Below, piece after piece: positions 62,734 to 64,000 of a DNA stretch of 64,000 nt. Positions within the stretch are counted from its first letter, which is position 1, and each line of letters opens with the position of its first letter. The notes below the pieces were generated by a model. That model was given only the letters and a program-made list of their open reading frames with translations. It was not told where the DNA came from and searched no databases. A program made the position numbers and the translations under genes. This stretch comes from Sinorhizobium chiapasense (lineage in GTDB: Bacteria > Pseudomonadota > Alphaproteobacteria > Rhizobiales > Rhizobiaceae): NCBI RefSeq assembly GCF_036488675.1, contig NZ_CP133148.1, forward strand, positions 1,302,001 through 1,366,000, in the 5' to 3' direction.

Positions 62734-62979
62734 TTAGGCCGCCTTGCTGGTGAAGAGGCATCCCGGAGGGTTTGTCTCCGTTGCCTTCAGCGAAGGGTTG
62801 TAGCGATAGAGCGTCGAACAATAGGAGCAGACCTTCTCGTTGTCGTCGCCCATGTCGATGAAGATGTGGGGGTGGTCGAAGGGAACGGATGCGCCCGTGC
62901 ACATGAATTCCTTGACGCCGATTTCGATCGCCTGGTGTCCGCCGTCATTCTGAAAATGGGGGATGCTGTGGCCGGCCAT
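62734..62979 (-). CDS. Small zinc-finger protein, NDUFS6-like
   Basis: An 81-residue protein with the zinc pattern of the complex I accessory subunit NDUFS6: FMCTGASVPFDHPHIFIDMG (C-x8-H) then VCSYCSTLYRYN (C-x2-C). Alphaproteobacteria carry this as a complex I assembly or subunit protein, far from the nuo operon. The start at 62979 (MAGHSIPHFQNDGG) follows GGAGCATGAC; an earlier start adds 7 residues. It may be co-transcribed with the monooxygenase. Confidence 0.88.
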   Translation of the reverse strand: MAGHSIPHFQNDGGHQAIEIGVKEFMCTGASVPFDHPHIFIDMGDDNEKVCSYCSTLYRYNPSLKATETNPPGCLFTSKAA

Positions 62980-63161
62980 GTCATGCTCCGCTGAATGCAA
63001 GTCTTTGGATTATAAATTTGGCGGCACCATAGTGAGCTTTGCCGCAAATGTGTAGCGGCAAACATGCCGCGCCTGTGGGTTTTTGAAGGCCCGGGGGTTT
63101 CAAGCGACGGCGTTACAACCTAGTTTGCGCCAAAAACAGAACACCCTTCAGGAAATGAAAC

Positions 63162-63947
63162 ATGGATCTGACCCCGCCGCCATTTACGCGCTTCGTGCAT
63201 GAGGGACTGGAGATCGCCTTTTTCGACGAAGGCGACCCATCGGGAGATCCCATCCTGCTCATTCACGGTTTCGCTTCGAGCGCCAATGTCAACTGGGTGT
63301 ATCCGGGTTGGTTGAAGACGCTGGGCGATGCCGGCTACCGGGTTATCGCGCTGGACAATCGCGGCCATGGAAAGAGCAGCAAGCCTTACGATCCTTCGCT
63401 CTACCATCCGCAACAGATGGCAGGGGACGCTGCGGCACTTCTTGCGCATCTCGGGATCGGCGAAGCGCATGTCATGGGCTATTCGATGGGCGCGCGCATT
63501 TCGGCATTCCTGGCGCTGGCACATCCCGATCGCGTGCGCTCGCTTGTGTTTGGCGGCCTCGGTATAGGCATGGTGACCGGGGTCGGAGACTGGGACCCTA
63601 TCGCCGACGCGCTGCTTGCGCCGTCGCTGGAGAGCGTGACGCATCCGCGCGGACGAATGTTTCGCGCTTTTGCCGATCAGACCAAGAGCGATCGCCAGGC
63701 GCTAGCGGCTTGCATTTCCACCTCGCGCGATCTTCTGTCGCCCGAAGATGTGGCCCGCATCGACGTGCCGGTACTGATCGGTGTCGGTACGAAGGACGAG
63801 ATTGCCGGATCGGCGCAGGAACTTGCAGCGCTTATGCCGAAGGCAAAGGCGCTCGACATTCCTGGGCGCGACCATATGCTGGCGGTCGGCGACCGGGTGT
63901 TCAAGAACGCCGTGCTCGAATTCCTTGGCGAGGTTGGGCGAGCGTAA
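63162..63947 (+). CDS. Alpha/beta hydrolase
   Basis: A 261-residue soluble hydrolase. The oxyanion segment is LLIHGFASSANVNWVYPGW, the nucleophile elbow GYSMGARISAFLALAH (G-x-S-x-G), the acid in LIGVGTKDEIAGS and the His in GRDHMLAVGD. This resembles the haloalkane/proline-iminopeptidase and 3-oxoadipate-lactonase-like group, and the substrate is not predictable. It stands alone, divergent from the zinc-finger gene with about 180 bases between. The window ends shortly after. Confidence 0.88.
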   Translation: MDLTPPPFTRFVHEGLEIAFFDEGDPSGDPILLIHGFASSANVNWVYPGWLKTLGDAGYRVIALDNRGHGKSSKPYDPSLYHPQQMAGDAAALLAHLGIGEAHVMGYSMGARISAFLALAHPDRVRSLVFGGLGIGMVTGVGDWDPIADALLAPSLESVTHPRGRMFRAFADQTKSDRQALAACISTSRDLLSPEDVARIDVPVLIGVGTKDEIAGSAQELAALMPKAKALDIPGRDHMLAVGDRVFKNAVLEFLGEVGRA

Positions 63948-64000
63948 AGCCGTTCCACGACTCGTGGCTGAAATGTGGCGCACCCATTTATGTCGACCGG

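Overview
This window reads as a stretch of core chromosome from an alphaproteobacterium of the order Rhizobiales, most likely the Sinorhizobium/Ensifer group. The reasons are high G+C, the gene orders pdhA-pdhB-pdhC...lpdA...lipA and dusB(nifR3)-ntrB-ntrC-ntrY-ntrX-trkA-dat-hfq-hflX, the general amino-acid transporter aapJQMP, and three copies of a 107-bp palindromic intergenic element that resembles the RIME1 element of rhizobia. The species assignment is inference from remembered gene order. No rRNA, tRNA, CRISPR array, insertion sequence or prophage was seen.

Layout. 0.1-3.4 kb: hisI and folE on the minus strand, then a NifU-like scaffold gene, yidD and two small DUF genes (DUF2267, DUF1697) on the plus strand. 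3.5-6.5 kb: thrS, a RIME-like element and a PlsC-type acyltransferase. 6.5-12 kb: an accessory-looking mix of secreted unknowns, a nitroreductase/flavin reductase pair, a degenerate CitE-like protein, a DUF2336 protein and a GNAT acetyltransferase. 12-17.9 kb: parE, an exported alpha/beta hydrolase with a DprE1-like oxidase, and a YceI/cytochrome b561 pair. 18-33.3 kb: central metabolism (tpiA, secG, pyrG, kdsA, eno, an FtsB-like gene, the pyruvate dehydrogenase genes, lpdA, lipA). 33.3-36 kb: a small kinase-like ATPase, ratA, pncC/cinA and ispDF. 36.3-47.9 kb: dusB-ntrBC, ntrYX, trkA, dat, hfq and hflX. 48-54.6 kb: mazG with a deaminase, then the siroheme/sulfite-reduction set cysG-DUF2849-cysI-DUF934 followed by fpr. 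54.8-60 kb: a GntR regulator beside a broken dihydrodipicolinate-synthase-like gene, then aapJQMP on the minus strand. 60.3-64 kb: metC, an FAD monooxygenase, a zinc-finger protein and an alpha/beta hydrolase.

How the genes fit together. The pdh genes, lpdA and lipA give a complete PDH complex plus the enzyme that makes its lipoyl cofactor; E1-beta here carries its own lipoyl domain. The ntr block holds two nitrogen-related two-component systems, and NtrX lacks the GAFTGA loop needed to work with sigma-54. CysG makes siroheme, CysI uses it, and DUF2849, DUF934 and Fpr are likely accessory or electron-supply partners.

Most of the window is ordinary core genome. The points most worth a second look are the decayed dapA-like gene still carrying twin operators beside its GntR regulator, the three RIME-like elements, a 16-codon leader frame coupled to the NifU-like gene, a hairpin that hides the hisI ribosome-binding site at the folE stop, a terminator-like hairpin between aapJ and aapQ, and an inverted repeat that spans two convergent stop codons.
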